Assembly (NCBI RefSeq): GCF_021155765.1 | Contig: NC_060114.1 | Coordinates: 12,305,001 to 12,369,000 of the forward strand | Source of the DNA: Diprion similis | Taxonomy: Eukaryota > Arthropoda > Insecta > Hymenoptera > Diprionidae | Reading direction: 5' to 3' | DNA: 64,000 nt | Shown: piece after piece, positions 49,901-61,489 of the stretch | How positions within the stretch are numbered: the first letter of the stretch is position 1 | Layout of the letters: the number at the start of each line of letters is the position of its first letter | The notes under the pieces: model-generated | Seen by the model: only the letters and a program-made list of their open reading frames with translations | The model's database searches: none | What the model was told of the DNA's origin: nothing | Translations under genes and position numbers: made by a program

Positions 49901-52635
49901 CTTACGCGAGTGGTTTTAAATAAATTTATGTGAGCATATACCATGAAACACAGATGACATTAACGGTTGGTGACATAATATGCTTCTCCATGCCACTACT
50001 GTCGAATGATGGGGACCCTGGTTATTGGCAATCCTCAAACCCAGAACTATTGACTATCGATTCCTTGAGTGGTGTAGGCAGAGCTCTGAGCCCAGGACGC
50101 ATACAGGTCAAGCATAGTTTGGCTGCTCTTATTCGTGGCGAGATTCACCTCGACATTCAACCAATTTCTAAGGTGAGTTTAAGTTATAATAACGATATAT
50201 GAATATGTACGTATATATTAGGGTGGTCCTTGTTTAGGGTTGGAAAAAATTTTGATGCATTCGCCTCCAATTTGCCCCAGATTTTTTAGCGTCCATAACG
50301 TGATAATGAAAAATCTAAAGTGGCAGCATCATAAAAAAGCATTTTATTTAAATGGAGAAAAAAGGCCTCCGGGGCACCCCTTCCCATTGAGATAGAGCGC
50401 TGAGGTTTTACACAAATTTTTTTTTTATATAATTGGAACCAATCTGGGAGGCGAACGCATCAAAATTTTTTCCAACCCCAAATAAGGACCACCCTAGTAC
50501 ATACACGGTATAGCCTGGGTATAGAAATTCCCAATTTCTTCCACAGTATGACTGGATATGACTATGATTATGGTACGACACTGTCTCTAAAATGAAATTT
50601 TTGAACATTGTACTTACTATGCAGATAAAATTCGTTCTGCCGATGGGTACAAACATGACAGGAACGGAGGTGTTGGGGGTTCCTTTGATTTTGGAAAGTG
50701 CCAACGACTTTAACAAGGAGCAGAACATATTGGCGCGAGGGAAAGGTGGTTGTCGTACACATCACAACTATGCTCTGAATACGTTTCCCTTTACTTGTAC
50801 TGTTCAATTTACTGGGACAATTCCATCTGTTGACATCAAGGACATATTCCTCAGTAAACCAAGCTTTAACATGGAAACAGGTAGAGTCCTTATACTAGGA
50901 AAATTTTATCGCAGATTCCATATGAAAATTTAGAATTCAACTGATATTGAAAATTATTGGAATTATGTTATTATGTCCGTTTCTACAGGGTTTTACTACT
51001 GTGACGTAATTTCCATGGGTTCCCCCTCAAAGGCGACTAGTACGCTGGATATTTCGCTTAAAATTGGGGCACAAAGTCGCGAAATCGTGGCTACGCCAGT
51101 GGTTGTACCATATTTACCAGCCATTTATGTTCCTGTGAAAGAAATTATATTCGCAGTGACACCAACGTCGTCCACTCCATCAGCTACTATTCAAGTACAC
51201 GGAATCCCGACAGTACTAAACCAATTGATTGTAAGTGGCAGAACGCATCGTTGTGCAGCCCGATTTTTCAATGTGTCAAAATTTGGAATTGTTCAGTTTA
51301 AAATGTGAACTTATTATTCATTTTAGACCCATCTACCAGATGGTTTGGCCCTGGTAACCGGGTCACAGGACGCCTATGGTAATGTTATACAGTTAAAAAT
51401 CCGTTTAACACATAATCACGATGAACTTCAGGGCAGCCAAATCCGGGTGATCAGTGAAATTACAAAGCAGGACATACATGTAAGTAGCTAGCAGTACGAT
51501 ATGGGTACCTAATTAAACCTAAATATATACCATTTTTCCCCATACTGACGTAATTTATTCATTTCTTTTTTATTTCATTGAAACCAAATCGTATAAATGA
51601 GATACAATATATGCAACACTTGGGAGCAAGGTGTAACATACACTGCATCCTACTAAGACACCTAGCAATAAAATTACCAGACCCCTGTGTGTAAATGTGG
51701 TTAATATAAAATTGAAATTAAAAAGAATAGGAAATAATGTGTTGAAAGCATTCGCGATATTCTTTTCATTCACTATCTTCTTATTTTTAATAATTATACT
51801 AGTTACTTTTAACGTGTAATTTTTTTTCCGTAGATTTAATTACATTAGTTGAGCTTACTTTGGCCTAATTTTTTTCCTTTTCTTCAATGAACTTATCTAG
51901 TAATTTATTTTGTTCATAATCATTTTCTTCAACAAATTATTCACCACTGTGTTCCTAAACAATTTCAGATACTTGTTCGAGTGTCAAAGTATGATCAGGC
52001 TGCCCCAGTCACTGGCATAAATTGGTTGGATTATGCTTACTATCATAGATATACATTTGGGACCTTTGCTGCTCTTGTAATCACCTTTTTCTACAGTGAG
52101 TCTAGTTTATTCTTATTTCGAGTAGTAACTTCTCAAGCCGGTTAATGTGAATGTAATATTTTGTTAATCTGCATCTTTTCAATCGTATATATATTTTTTT
52201 TCAGTCTATGGAAGTAAAATGATGAGCATCAACATTTCGGTGAAAAATAAATCCATTTTTGGTAAGTATCGCAACCCCTGTTTGTAACTCGATTTAAGTA
52301 TTGTTTGGCAGTCTTATATGTCGATACAGTTTTATTTTCCGTCGTCTTAATTTACTAAGACTTACGGTTGTTCACAATTCTTGTTTTGTGACTTTTGTGA
52401 TGTATAGAAAAAATTAATTTTCTCATTTTCATCAATAGCTGAAAAGTGTCCACCACCCATAAAGAAGACGTATACGCCATCTTCACCAAGTGGAAACAAA
52501 GTGACGAGCACTCCAAGTCCAGGGAGTGCAAACACATCGCTGAGACCTTTCTCAGCGTTTGAACCTGTATATGGAGATCCTCGGGGATTTTACACGCCTA
52601 ACGCCAGGCGAAATCGATCCCTACTCAGCCCTTAG
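43950..52635 (+). CDS. NUP210: Nuclear pore membrane glycoprotein 210
   Basis: Fifteen exons give about 1920 residues (human 1887): 43950-44131, 44367-44638, 45006-45229, 45498-45638, 45752-46050, 46214-46504, 46609-49375, 49474-49809, 49954-50172, 50625-50880, 50989-51230, 51327-51479, 51969-52095, 52205-52261 and 52439-52635. The protein anchors the nuclear pore in the pore membrane and forms its lumenal ring of Ig-like domains. A signal peptide ([19 protein letters not shown]) leads to LNVPRVLLP and the N-terminal block matching human [51 protein letters not shown] and [13 protein letters not shown] align along the lumenal region. A single transmembrane segment ([18 protein letters not shown]) precedes a short Ser/Pro-rich cytosolic tail. 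One exon of 2767 bases carries nearly half the protein. The acceptor of the ninth exon is uncertain. The gene converges on MED8. Confidence 0.95.
50219..50496. mobile_element. Palindromic MITE (TA target, 48-bp terminal inverted repeats) in a NUP210 intron
   Basis: The 274-base element 50221-50494 begins GGGTGGTCCTTGTTTAGGG and ends with the inverse, CCAACCCCAAATAAGGACCACCC. The terminal ~48 bases pair with only about four mismatches. It is flanked by TA on both sides, as for Tc1/mariner-type insertions. No coding capacity. It lies wholly within the intron between the ninth and tenth NUP210 exons. Confidence 0.8.
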
Positions 52636-53306
52636 TTCTTGAAAAAAAAAAAAATAAACAACTAGAAAGGACCTTTTTCAATACTTTTATAGCTCACAGG
52701 TTTTTGAGTGATCAATTTATCAATATGATAGTTCGACAACACTGACGAACAATGAAACTCAGGCCTGATTGATTATGTAGTGAAATTTTCCAGTAATTGC
52801 TTACACATGTTAAAGAGTGAACCAATTTGATCTGATATTATTCCCAATTTTGTTTTTATCGCTTTCCTGATCTTATCTGTTGATTGATATCAAACTATTT
52901 TAATTTTCTTGTCTCGAACGTTTCCAAAATATTTTGTCTATGTCAAAAATTTCGGCTGATGTAATTATTTAATTAACATTGACGCAACACAACTTGGTAG
53001 CTTATGGGTCTGAGTTTCAAGTAGTGACAATTGTTGATCAAAAAGTGACGAATATGTGACTTAATTTTATTTATAATAGACTATATTTTCATACGACAAT
53101 ACACTAGAATATAATGAATGACATGTTGAGCGTCACATTCAAATGGTTGTTGTACTATTCTAAGGTCGTTTTCAAGTGCGTTATGTACGTAAATGTACGT
53201 ATGGTGAAAAGTAATCGAAGTGTAAATACTTTTTGAATAGTTTTTGTATTGTATTTTAAGATGTATCTCAGGTAATCGAAGGATATATATTATTCTTAAG
53301 GAGTTG

Positions 53307-53312
53307 AATAAA
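53307..53312 (+). terminator. Candidate distal poly(A) signal of NUP210
   Basis: AATAAA about 670 bases past the NUP210 stop. A nearer AATAAA lies just after the stop within an A-rich run near 52650, so either may be used. Confidence 0.45.
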
Positions 53313-53453
53313 ACATCGGATTATAAAGTGTTAGATTTTCCTTCCATCTGACAACGCAACAAAGATAGATATGATATTCTAGTCAATCACTTTTTCATTA
53401 AAGTCATTTTTTTTTTTTTTTTTCATTATCGTTTTTAAAATTTGCAATATAAG

Positions 53454-53459
53454 TTTATT
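53454..53459 (-). terminator. Candidate poly(A) signal of MED8
   Basis: TTTATT on the plus strand (AATAAA on the minus) lies about 400 bases past the MED8 stop. It is 140 bases from the distal NUP210 signal, so the two converging 3' UTRs nearly meet. Confidence 0.4.
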
Positions 53460-53861
53460 TTAAAATGAACTGATTGTACGCGCAAGACGGGCATCCGTGT
53501 AAGTTATACACTACACCTATATTTTTAAATAGATAACATGTGAGTCAGTATACATTGCCTGCAGTTTAGAGCATGGATAATTAAAGTAAAGATGCTCACG
53601 AAAACGATACAATATCTTGTAATATTTGCACATTCTCCTTAACCGGAAGGCTGAGACATTGTATATAAACGAAATATCAGCTTCAAGAAGAGAACTCACA
53701 TTTTCACACTCTCTTGAATCTTTCAGTCAACTGATGAAATATCGATATACTGGAAACAAGGATATTTGCACCAAAAGTACTATGCAATAGGTTTTCCTTG
53801 TCTTTCTCATACATATGACATTGAATTGAGAAAAGCGTATAAACATCTCCCGACAAAACCT

Positions 53862-55315
53862 CTACCGTCCATAAGGATGAATCTGTGAAGCTGCTTTAAT
53901 GTTGGTCTTGATTGCACTTGGAGCTTTTCCCATTTGCCCCACTGCAAAACATTAAATGTACATGGTTCTTGTTAATCAGTGTCGAATTTATCGTTAAAAC
54001 AATAGCAAACAAGGTAAATTTAATCATCCAGAATACTGTTTCTCTCTCAGGATTAGAACTGCATTCGAAAATTCCAAAGTAATTTGAAGCATACAATAAA
54101 AGTAATGTTTAAACTGCGCACCTCCTATTTGCCCTTGGCCAGCAGCTTGTGCCTGGCCACCAGATCTCCCAGCCATTATACCCGGTGGTCCTGGACTCAC
54201 TCTTGACTGAGCCATCGGTCCAGAATCGGACTAAAGAATACGATTGTGATTAGGGCGAGATACCAGTGATTGTTGCATTGCTCACATGATAATAAATAAG
54301 TGCCCGCTATGAGAGAAATAGGTTTGAGAAAATACTGAGTCATCAGTAATTACCTTGAGACCTTTGCCCATGCCAATTGCAGCAACTAATGTGTGAGTAT
54401 CTGCAGAACTGCTAGTTTGTACCTGGGCAGCTCTGGCACCAGCTTCGCCCTCCCATTCCTCTCGGGTCTTGTAAGCGATGTCCCATACATGACTAACCAC
54501 TTTGTTATACTGTGCTACTTGTTTCTGAAAGTCAATTTTGTTACCATTAATATAGACGGTTTAGAGCCAGCTGCTGGTGCGTTCCAATCGCCACATAGAC
54601 CGAATCCTTAGAGGACATCGAGCTGGTAGATAGTTGCCAATCACAGCTTGCGTTGCCCATTTGATAATCTGCTTTATGGGTGACATCGGTCTAAACCGGA
54701 TAGTACAAAAATGAAAAATCTGACCAAGTATTGGTGGTGGCTTACATTGGAATCCTACTTGCTGTTTGTAGTCCAGATAGCGAAAATTTGCATAGATCTG
54801 CACTTAGAATGAATAAATTTACCTGTGATGCTTCAAAAGTGAGATTGGAAGCCTTGAGCTCTAGGTGATTCATTTTCTGTTCAGCCATTGGCTCCGGTTT
54901 TGTTCTCAAATAGTCTGGCACTAAATCGTGGGCAAATGTTGATATTCTACCTTCCGTCATTCGGAGCAGATCCTCATCTTTTTCTGGACTCAAGAGGAGT
55001 GGCAATATCGTGAAATTTCTCATATTTGGTGCTTTATCGTGGCCAAGAATCTTTGAAAGACTCGTTAGCTGTAGATCAACAAAGTTTACGATTATTCATA
55101 ATTTATTATCTCGGTTGAACGTGATCATTAAAATTCACGCAACTACTTACGTGACCCGAAATAATAGCGAAATTATCGAGAAAATTTGGCCAGCTCAGTG
55201 TCTCATATTCGTGCTCCAGTTTGTAAAGCATTCCGGCGATAGCAGATTTTAGATCACTGACTCGCAGGATGATCGCCTCCAGAGCAGCGTCCAACTGTTT
55301 TTCTTCCCTTTGCAT
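53862..55315 (-). CDS. MED8: Mediator complex subunit 8
   Basis: Five exons in phase: 55315-55151, 55068-54823, 54524-54354, 54230-54122 and 53941-53862. They encode 256 residues (human 268). MED8 is a head-module subunit of Mediator, linking activators to RNA polymerase II. The N-terminus MQREEKQLDAALEAI matches the human start and begins a helical hairpin (LSWPNFLDNFAIISGH). LPLLLSPEKDEDLLRMTEGR and LVPDYLRTKP align with the conserved middle. The third exon has THTLVAAIGMGKGL. The tail is Gly/Gln-rich and ends IKTNIKAASQIHPYGR, nearly as in human. The gene is tail-to-tail with NUP210. Confidence 0.95.
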
Positions 55316-58300
55316 TTCTACGGTAAACTTAAATTGTCGATGAACAGATTAATCGTAACAATTCACCGCCACTGTCAGTGACAAAACGTTTCTTGGTTAG
55401 AATCACAGACAACTTATAGGTTAGAATCACCGACCTGTACACTAAAATTTCTACAAGTGCTGTGGGAGTTGGGACAGAACAGCTGGTCGTGCTTTTGAGA
55501 TGAAGGTGTCGCCATCTATGCTCAAGCAGTTGCAGTGTGGAACTAAAAGTCGCTCAGGCGTCAAATTTAAAGTTAGAATCTATTATATGCCATTTATCAG
55601 ACATGAGTAATATATCATAGAAATAGAATTCACAATCCTCTTATTGCTTGACCAAATATTTTGAAAACCGAGACTCAGTTTCTCCCGAAGGTATCACTTA
55701 TTTCATCTCAATTTTGTGACCATTCATTATAAAAAGTAACGTAAATGTCCAATCTTTTTACTCTCGGATATCACAATACATTGTTTTTTTTTTCTAACTT
55801 TTAGAGAGCACTGACAGTCATAAGAAGGAATATAAAAATATTACAAGTCCGTATGATATTGTTATAGCTTATAGTTATGTAGATGAAACGGAAAAGGTAA
55901 GGGTTCTTTTAATCTAAAATACAGTATTTACTTTATCATTTTTATTTTTTAAATCATATATAATCAAGGGATAATAATTGTTTCCAATTACAATTGATGC
56001 AAATTTCATTAGAATAATGGTAAATTACTTGTGTTTTTGTTATCATTATTATATTATACAGAACTATTTCAATTTCATCTTTCTCTTCGTTTGTATACGC
56101 TCGGTCAGATTGGTTCTCCCCGTAGAGAGTTTTTCAAATTAATTATACTGTCGATACGCTTTGTAATTACACAAGTGATAAAATATACACAATAATCGTT
56201 TATACCATTGGTCAACTTTGGCTACATATGCATACACACACATTTAACATATATTGTGTGTATCTACTTACGCGTTCACATGCATGAATTTCATTTTAAA
56301 TCGTGATATCCTACGTCAATATCGTCGCATCCTCCACTGCGACGGACTCGTATTGATATCAAATAGTTACAGGTGTAACGTGAAGGCTGCTTTTTTTCAC
56401 GCGGTCAATTTTGAAATGTCATCCAAAAATGAATAACTATGTTACGATCACAATTGAATGAGACTATCACGTACATCTTTCCGTCAATTAGTATAACCAT
56501 GGCTACACGTATCATTGATTTCTTTGTGTACTTGAACGAATAATTTAACCACACAGTATTATACTTTCACCCAGGCGTCCACTATACCAAATTTTACCAC
56601 ACCCCTGCACCTGTAACGAAACAATTATCATTTTATCATCAAACCCGTTATTACGGCGTACACAAGTAAACCATTATCCACTATTATTATATTCACCAAA
56701 TCGTACAAAACTTTACATAATATAGGCGCATAAATATTAATTATACTCTCTGATATAACCAGCCAAACCACATTGAAATCATTGTTATAACAAATACACT
56801 CTTTGAGATTTAATAATCTTTTGCACCCAATTGTCATATTTTCACCCGCACATAATAATATTTCTATAGCACATCCTATTACCCCGTCCGTCGCTACATA
56901 CATTAGATATTATAACATAACATACGCTCATATTATAATTATAATTGAAATGACGTAGTTATTACGTTTTCCTCACGAATAGCTTGAATAATATTAATAA
57001 TGGTCAAAATATCAACGATAATCATGACTACGGTAAATAAGCGCAACGAGGCACAAGGTACTAGTCATTGGGGTATATCGTTTTATTACAATGTGTATGC
57101 TTTGATTTAAAAACAAATCTAAATGGTGCCTATAGCAGGAGTATACATCAAGCAATTCAACACTAAATAAGATTTGTATAGAATAATTAGTAAAATTTGA
57201 ATTTCCGAAGCACTTAAATTGGCAATATTGATTAATGGCATACCAGGTAAAGACACATGGCGATTGCAGCGTACCATCCACTAACTTGGGGGATTGCAAT
57301 TTTGAAAATCTATTATCTTTGCGAGGAAATTCGGAGAAACTTACACATGTATTGTTTAAATTGCGTAACAGAAATAAAAAATCAACAATCGGATTCGAAT
57401 TCATAATTATAAATGTATAACGATTGTTGGACAACGATAGACCGTCCTCTTTAATGTTCAATGAAGAACTGCACACTTTTTGGTTCACGAGCTCTTGGGT
57501 TTCCTTCGCACATGCGTACCTGATTCAAGTATAACGCAAGCATACGTTACAATACGAATTGCAGACGAGAGCTATGTAGATCTGTGTCAATTGGACACGG
57601 TCACATTTTTTCACTTTCATTTAATTTATTACTTCTGCTCAGCCACGCACCCACCACGCTGCACACGTGTCGTTCTAATACACACAATATTTACATGACG
57701 CGCGATGGGTCATGCAAATATTCGCGATACATATCAAGACATACATTGTTTACTTTATCATCTATCTAATATTGTGAGATAGCTTATTATACGTATATAA
57801 TATATCTATGTGGTTTATTAATTAGTAATTACTTCACAGCAGTTTAGTTATGTATATTACGAATGATCAATTTGCAGAAATCCAAACGTACAACACACTC
57901 GCCAGTTATACACGCGTATACATAGGTATGTACATATAGATATACATACCATGTGTATTACAATAATGCACTATTATTACTATTACTACTACATACGGGT
58001 GCTGTAATAAAAACTTCACACTATGTATTCCCAGCATTAAAATTTATAACTGTTATTTCCACACATTTCCTGCTTACAATCGAAAAACACTTTACTCAAC
58101 AAATATTCAACACTCAAAGAATCAGATTCCTTTCTATACACATGTATACATGTACAGGTAGGTATCTAGATACGAATATAATAGGGTTTATAAGAAAATA
58201 ATCCGTACTCCATTTATATTTCATTCTTTCCTTCTTTTTTTTTCCTCCAACTACTCACAATGTATCGAAAATCTGAACAATTTCTCGTCAACAAATAATT

Positions 58301-58386
58301 TTGTTCAATTTTTATAGAAAGTGTACTGATGTTTAAAAAAATGTCCATTACAGTAATGTGTATTACATATTCTATTTCATTGAAAC

Positions 58387-58414
58387 AAAAAAAAAAAAAA
58401 AAAAAAAAAAAAAA
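58387..58414 (+). repeat. A28 homopolymer
   Basis: Twenty-eight consecutive A residues followed by an AAC-rich tail; simple-sequence repeat. Confidence 0.95.
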
Positions 58415-59283
58415 CCAACAACAACAAACAAACAGTTAATTGCAATTTCGGCTACAGCTTATAGTATGAAACGTTTAATTGTACACTATAAACAGCATAG
58501 TTGACAGGTAGAAGGTGCATCATCATTTTTTTGTGTTTGCTTAAAATACCTTAGTATATAAATATGTGTACACACATCCAATATATGTATGTATCAGAGC
58601 AACCGTGTTTGTCATATATTAGAATTTTTTGTACCATATTCTAAGTGTTATGTAATAATATTTTCTTTGATATTCTCCATAGCTTATCATTTTCTCAAAA
58701 GTCACACTCAACTGTATTTATTCTTTACGCAAGATGTTTCTAAACATATCTATACGAAAATACATACATATATGTATATACCAGAGTAAACTGATTTAGA
58801 CCCAAATTAACCACACACATTATTATATTATACGTTGATGTATAATGTCCACGCGTCTAGTTATCGCAGATTCAAACATGACACTTTCATCAATTATACC
58901 GTCTTAGAACTGCAGATTTATCATCTATATACATATGAAGGTACTTTAGTATGTGTAGCAAATGCCAAGCAAACAAGTATATTTAAGATGTTATACACAC
59001 ACCTGCAGATACTAGAGATCAAGATTTAATAAAGTGCCGTGTCATCGATTCTCGGCAAAATCAAATTTTTACAGATAATATAATATATAGATGATAGATG
59101 TTGTGTTGTATGCACGTATGTATGTATACAATGTGTACGCATATCGGAGAAGCATACTGTAATCTAAGCTATAACCATGGTCACGATCTATCGATAAATT
59201 CATTTTCAAATAGGTATAAATGCATATAGAACGCTACCTGATACACTCGTTGCATACCCTCGCCCCCGTATACATACATACAT

Positions 59284-59284
59284 A

Positions 59285-59326
<42 letters not shown>
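59284..59326. repeat. TG/TA dinucleotide microsatellite
   Basis: Alternating TG then TA units, with further TA-rich repeats to about 59383. It lies just downstream of the TDP-43 stop on the minus strand. Confidence 0.9.
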
Positions 59327-59338
<12 letters not shown>

Positions 59339-59588
59339 GTATACGCACAGGGTGATAATATATATATATACATATATATATACTAAAAGTGATTATACCA
59401 CCCTCAGCTGCTCCCTTACGCATCTAGATTGACAGCGTTGACCATGAAGTGGCATCTGCACGACAGTGGTGGCATTAGGAAATCCATGGGAGGTAGGTAG
59501 CCTGCGATCGGAACCGTCTTTGCCCTCTCTCTATAGCAAGGCAGTTGCTAATTCGAAAAAAAAGAAGAAGAAAAAAAAAAAAAAAAAT

Positions 59589-60572
59589 TTACTCGTACTT
59601 GAGAAATGTATTTGACTTTTGATCCCGTTGCCCAGGATGATTTTGCCAAGCGCCTTGCGAGGCGTTTGGATTGTTTGGCCCAGGACCACCGCCTCCGGCT
59701 CCAGGATTTCCAGCATTACCATCGCCCCCTGCTCCCCCACCTCCCCCTCCGCCCCCAGCTCCGCCTCCCCCACCACCCCCCTGATTCATCCAGCTGAGAA
59801 AACCCGAGTTACCGGTATTGCCAAGGGCATTATTCCCCGACGGCGGTTGACCCGGAGGACCTGGCTGGTTAGAATATCCCTGATCGTTTCCCTGGTTTTG
59901 AAGGTTTCCAATCAATCCCCATGATGCCTGATTCAGGGCAGCAGCAACGAGGGCTGGATTCATTGGAAGGGCGGAGAGGTTGAGACCACCCATTGCCAGG
60001 GGATTGGACATACCTCCACCGCCACCTCCACCCCCGCCGTTGTTCTGACCAGTTATACCAAGTGCCTGGAGATTCGGCATATCGAGATTACCGCGACTAC
60101 CTGGATTGCTCCAACCGTTCGGCCCCATGTTGTTACCCGAATGACCCATATACCTGTTGCCCTGATAGTTTCCCTGCATGTTACCTTCGATAGGACCAGC
60201 TTGCATACCACCACTACCTCCTCCTACCCCCCCTCCTCCTCCGCCACCACCGCCACCGCCACTGCCTCCTCCTCTGCCACGCATGTTGGAGTTCATTTGA
60301 TTATTAAAGTTTCTATTATTGCTCTCCGATTTTGGCGCAGCGTTTGATACGTGAACTGAAACGCCCTTAATGATATGATCTTCGCCACAAAGAGATTGAG
60401 CAACCTCTGGATCAAGGAACGTGACAAAAGAAAAGGCTCGGAAAGGTTTTGGTATGAAAACGTCGGTCACTTCCCCAAATTTGGAGAAATATTCTCGCAG
60501 GTCGTCGGCGGTCAGGTCCTCTGTACACCGTCCCACGAATACCTTGCAGGGTACTTGTTGGATCATTCCCTC
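59589..60572 (-). CDS. TBPH: TAR DNA-binding protein 43 orthologue, last exon (RRM2 and Gly-rich tail)
   Basis: The exon follows acceptor GTGTGTAG and reads [19 protein letters not shown] in phase 0; the stop is at 59589 and it encodes 327 residues. TDP-43 binds UG-rich RNA and controls splicing, mRNA stability and its own level. RRM2 is complete: [10 protein letters not shown] (RNP2) and [10 protein letters not shown] (RNP1), followed by [13 protein letters not shown] as in human. The C-terminal low-complexity domain is Gly/Asn/Gln-rich with several runs of 8-11 glycines and patches of [15 protein letters not shown], resembling the conserved helical segment of TDP-43. The N-terminal domain and RRM1 are not in the window on this strand, so the rest of the gene lies beyond 64000. 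Confidence 0.92.
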   Translation of the reverse strand, partial: EGMIQQVPCKVFVGRCTEDLTADDLREYFSKFGEVTDVFIPKPFRAFSFVTFLDPEVAQSLCGEDHIIKGVSVHVSNAAPKSESNNRNFNNQMNSNMRGRGGGSGGGGGGGGGGGVGGGSGGMQAGPIEGNMQGNYQGNRYMGHSGNNMGPNGWSNPGSRGNLDMPNLQALGITGQNNGGGGGGGGGMSNPLAMGGLNLSALPMNPALVAAALNQASWGLIGNLQNQGNDQGYSNQPGPPGQPPSGNNALGNTGNSGFLSWMNQGGGGGGGAGGGGGGGGAGGDGNAGNPGAGGGGPGPNNPNASQGAWQNHPGQRDQKSNTFLKYE

Positions 60573-61489
60573 CTACACACAAACACACAATCAGTCGTAC
60601 GTACGTACATGTATACAATATGTTTATTTAAATCTATTTGCGATGTAAGGTGATGTAAGGAGATCTTTGATCTCTGGCAAAAATGAAGCAACGTGCTCGA
60701 CGTCGTTCTTAGTATCACCGGATTATATTGTGATTATAGTATTTTTTGGACACGATAATATAATGCATATGTATACAGCTAAATGAATAATTGTAGCATT
60801 TGAATCAAGTTATGAAACACCCTTTGTAAGTGAAATGTTAAAATGCGATACGCGATTCAGTAAATAACAAACTGTGTCCCTAAGCTAAGGACATTCAGTC
60901 TATGCCTTAAGCATTAATCAGTATATACAAAGTGCGAAAATTAAGTATTTCAAGAATGGATGAGTAATCGTGGGTTTTCATTCCATATACTAATTAAATA
61001 CATAATCGAGTTTATCGGTATAAAGTAGAATGAACAATGACTGTGAGCATGGTAAAACGAGAGTGAGAGATACAGAGATAGCGACAACAATTTATAAGGA
61101 GTTGGCGCATAGAATATGCACTTTTCCATAACATATCATTATTCCATACAATTTTACGAGGAACACACGTGTATATTTTATTCAATCTACGCAGACACGA
61201 TTTTTTCATCCTTTGGTTGAGAGTGTAATGTAGAACAGATGATTTGTGTCCAACTAACTAGTTTAAGTAACTCCACGCATCATTACACTCATAACAGAAA
61301 CAGGTGTTCAATAAAAATAATGAGAAAATGACGCATTTCTATACACTTGGCACTTTTTTAAAGAGGAAATATTGTGTATATGTCTATATCGACTATAACT
61401 ATACATAAGTCTACCGAATACACCATGTGTGTGTATATATATATATATATATATACAACATACAAAAAGTGATGACGCAGTGAACGTTG
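60573..61489. other. Intron or intergenic DNA upstream of the TDP-43 last exon
   Basis: No RRM1-coding exon or other coding signal seen on either strand. Confidence 0.55.
61427..61455. repeat. TG/TA dinucleotide microsatellite
   Basis: GTGTGTGTATATAT... tract just past the stop of the Tyr-rich exon. Confidence 0.9.

Larger units (their letters stand above)
55316..59588. other. Gene-free AT-rich stretch, probably partly TDP-43 3' UTR
   Basis: No exon could be supported on either strand over 4.2 kb. It includes an A28 run (58387-58414), TG/TA microsatellites (about 59284-59380) and a purine tract just after the TDP-43 stop. Confidence 0.5.

Noticed and set aside
57012..57488. 158-codon open frame on the minus strand in the gene desert
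   Set aside because: No recognisable domain, AT-driven composition, and no convincing start context or splice sites.
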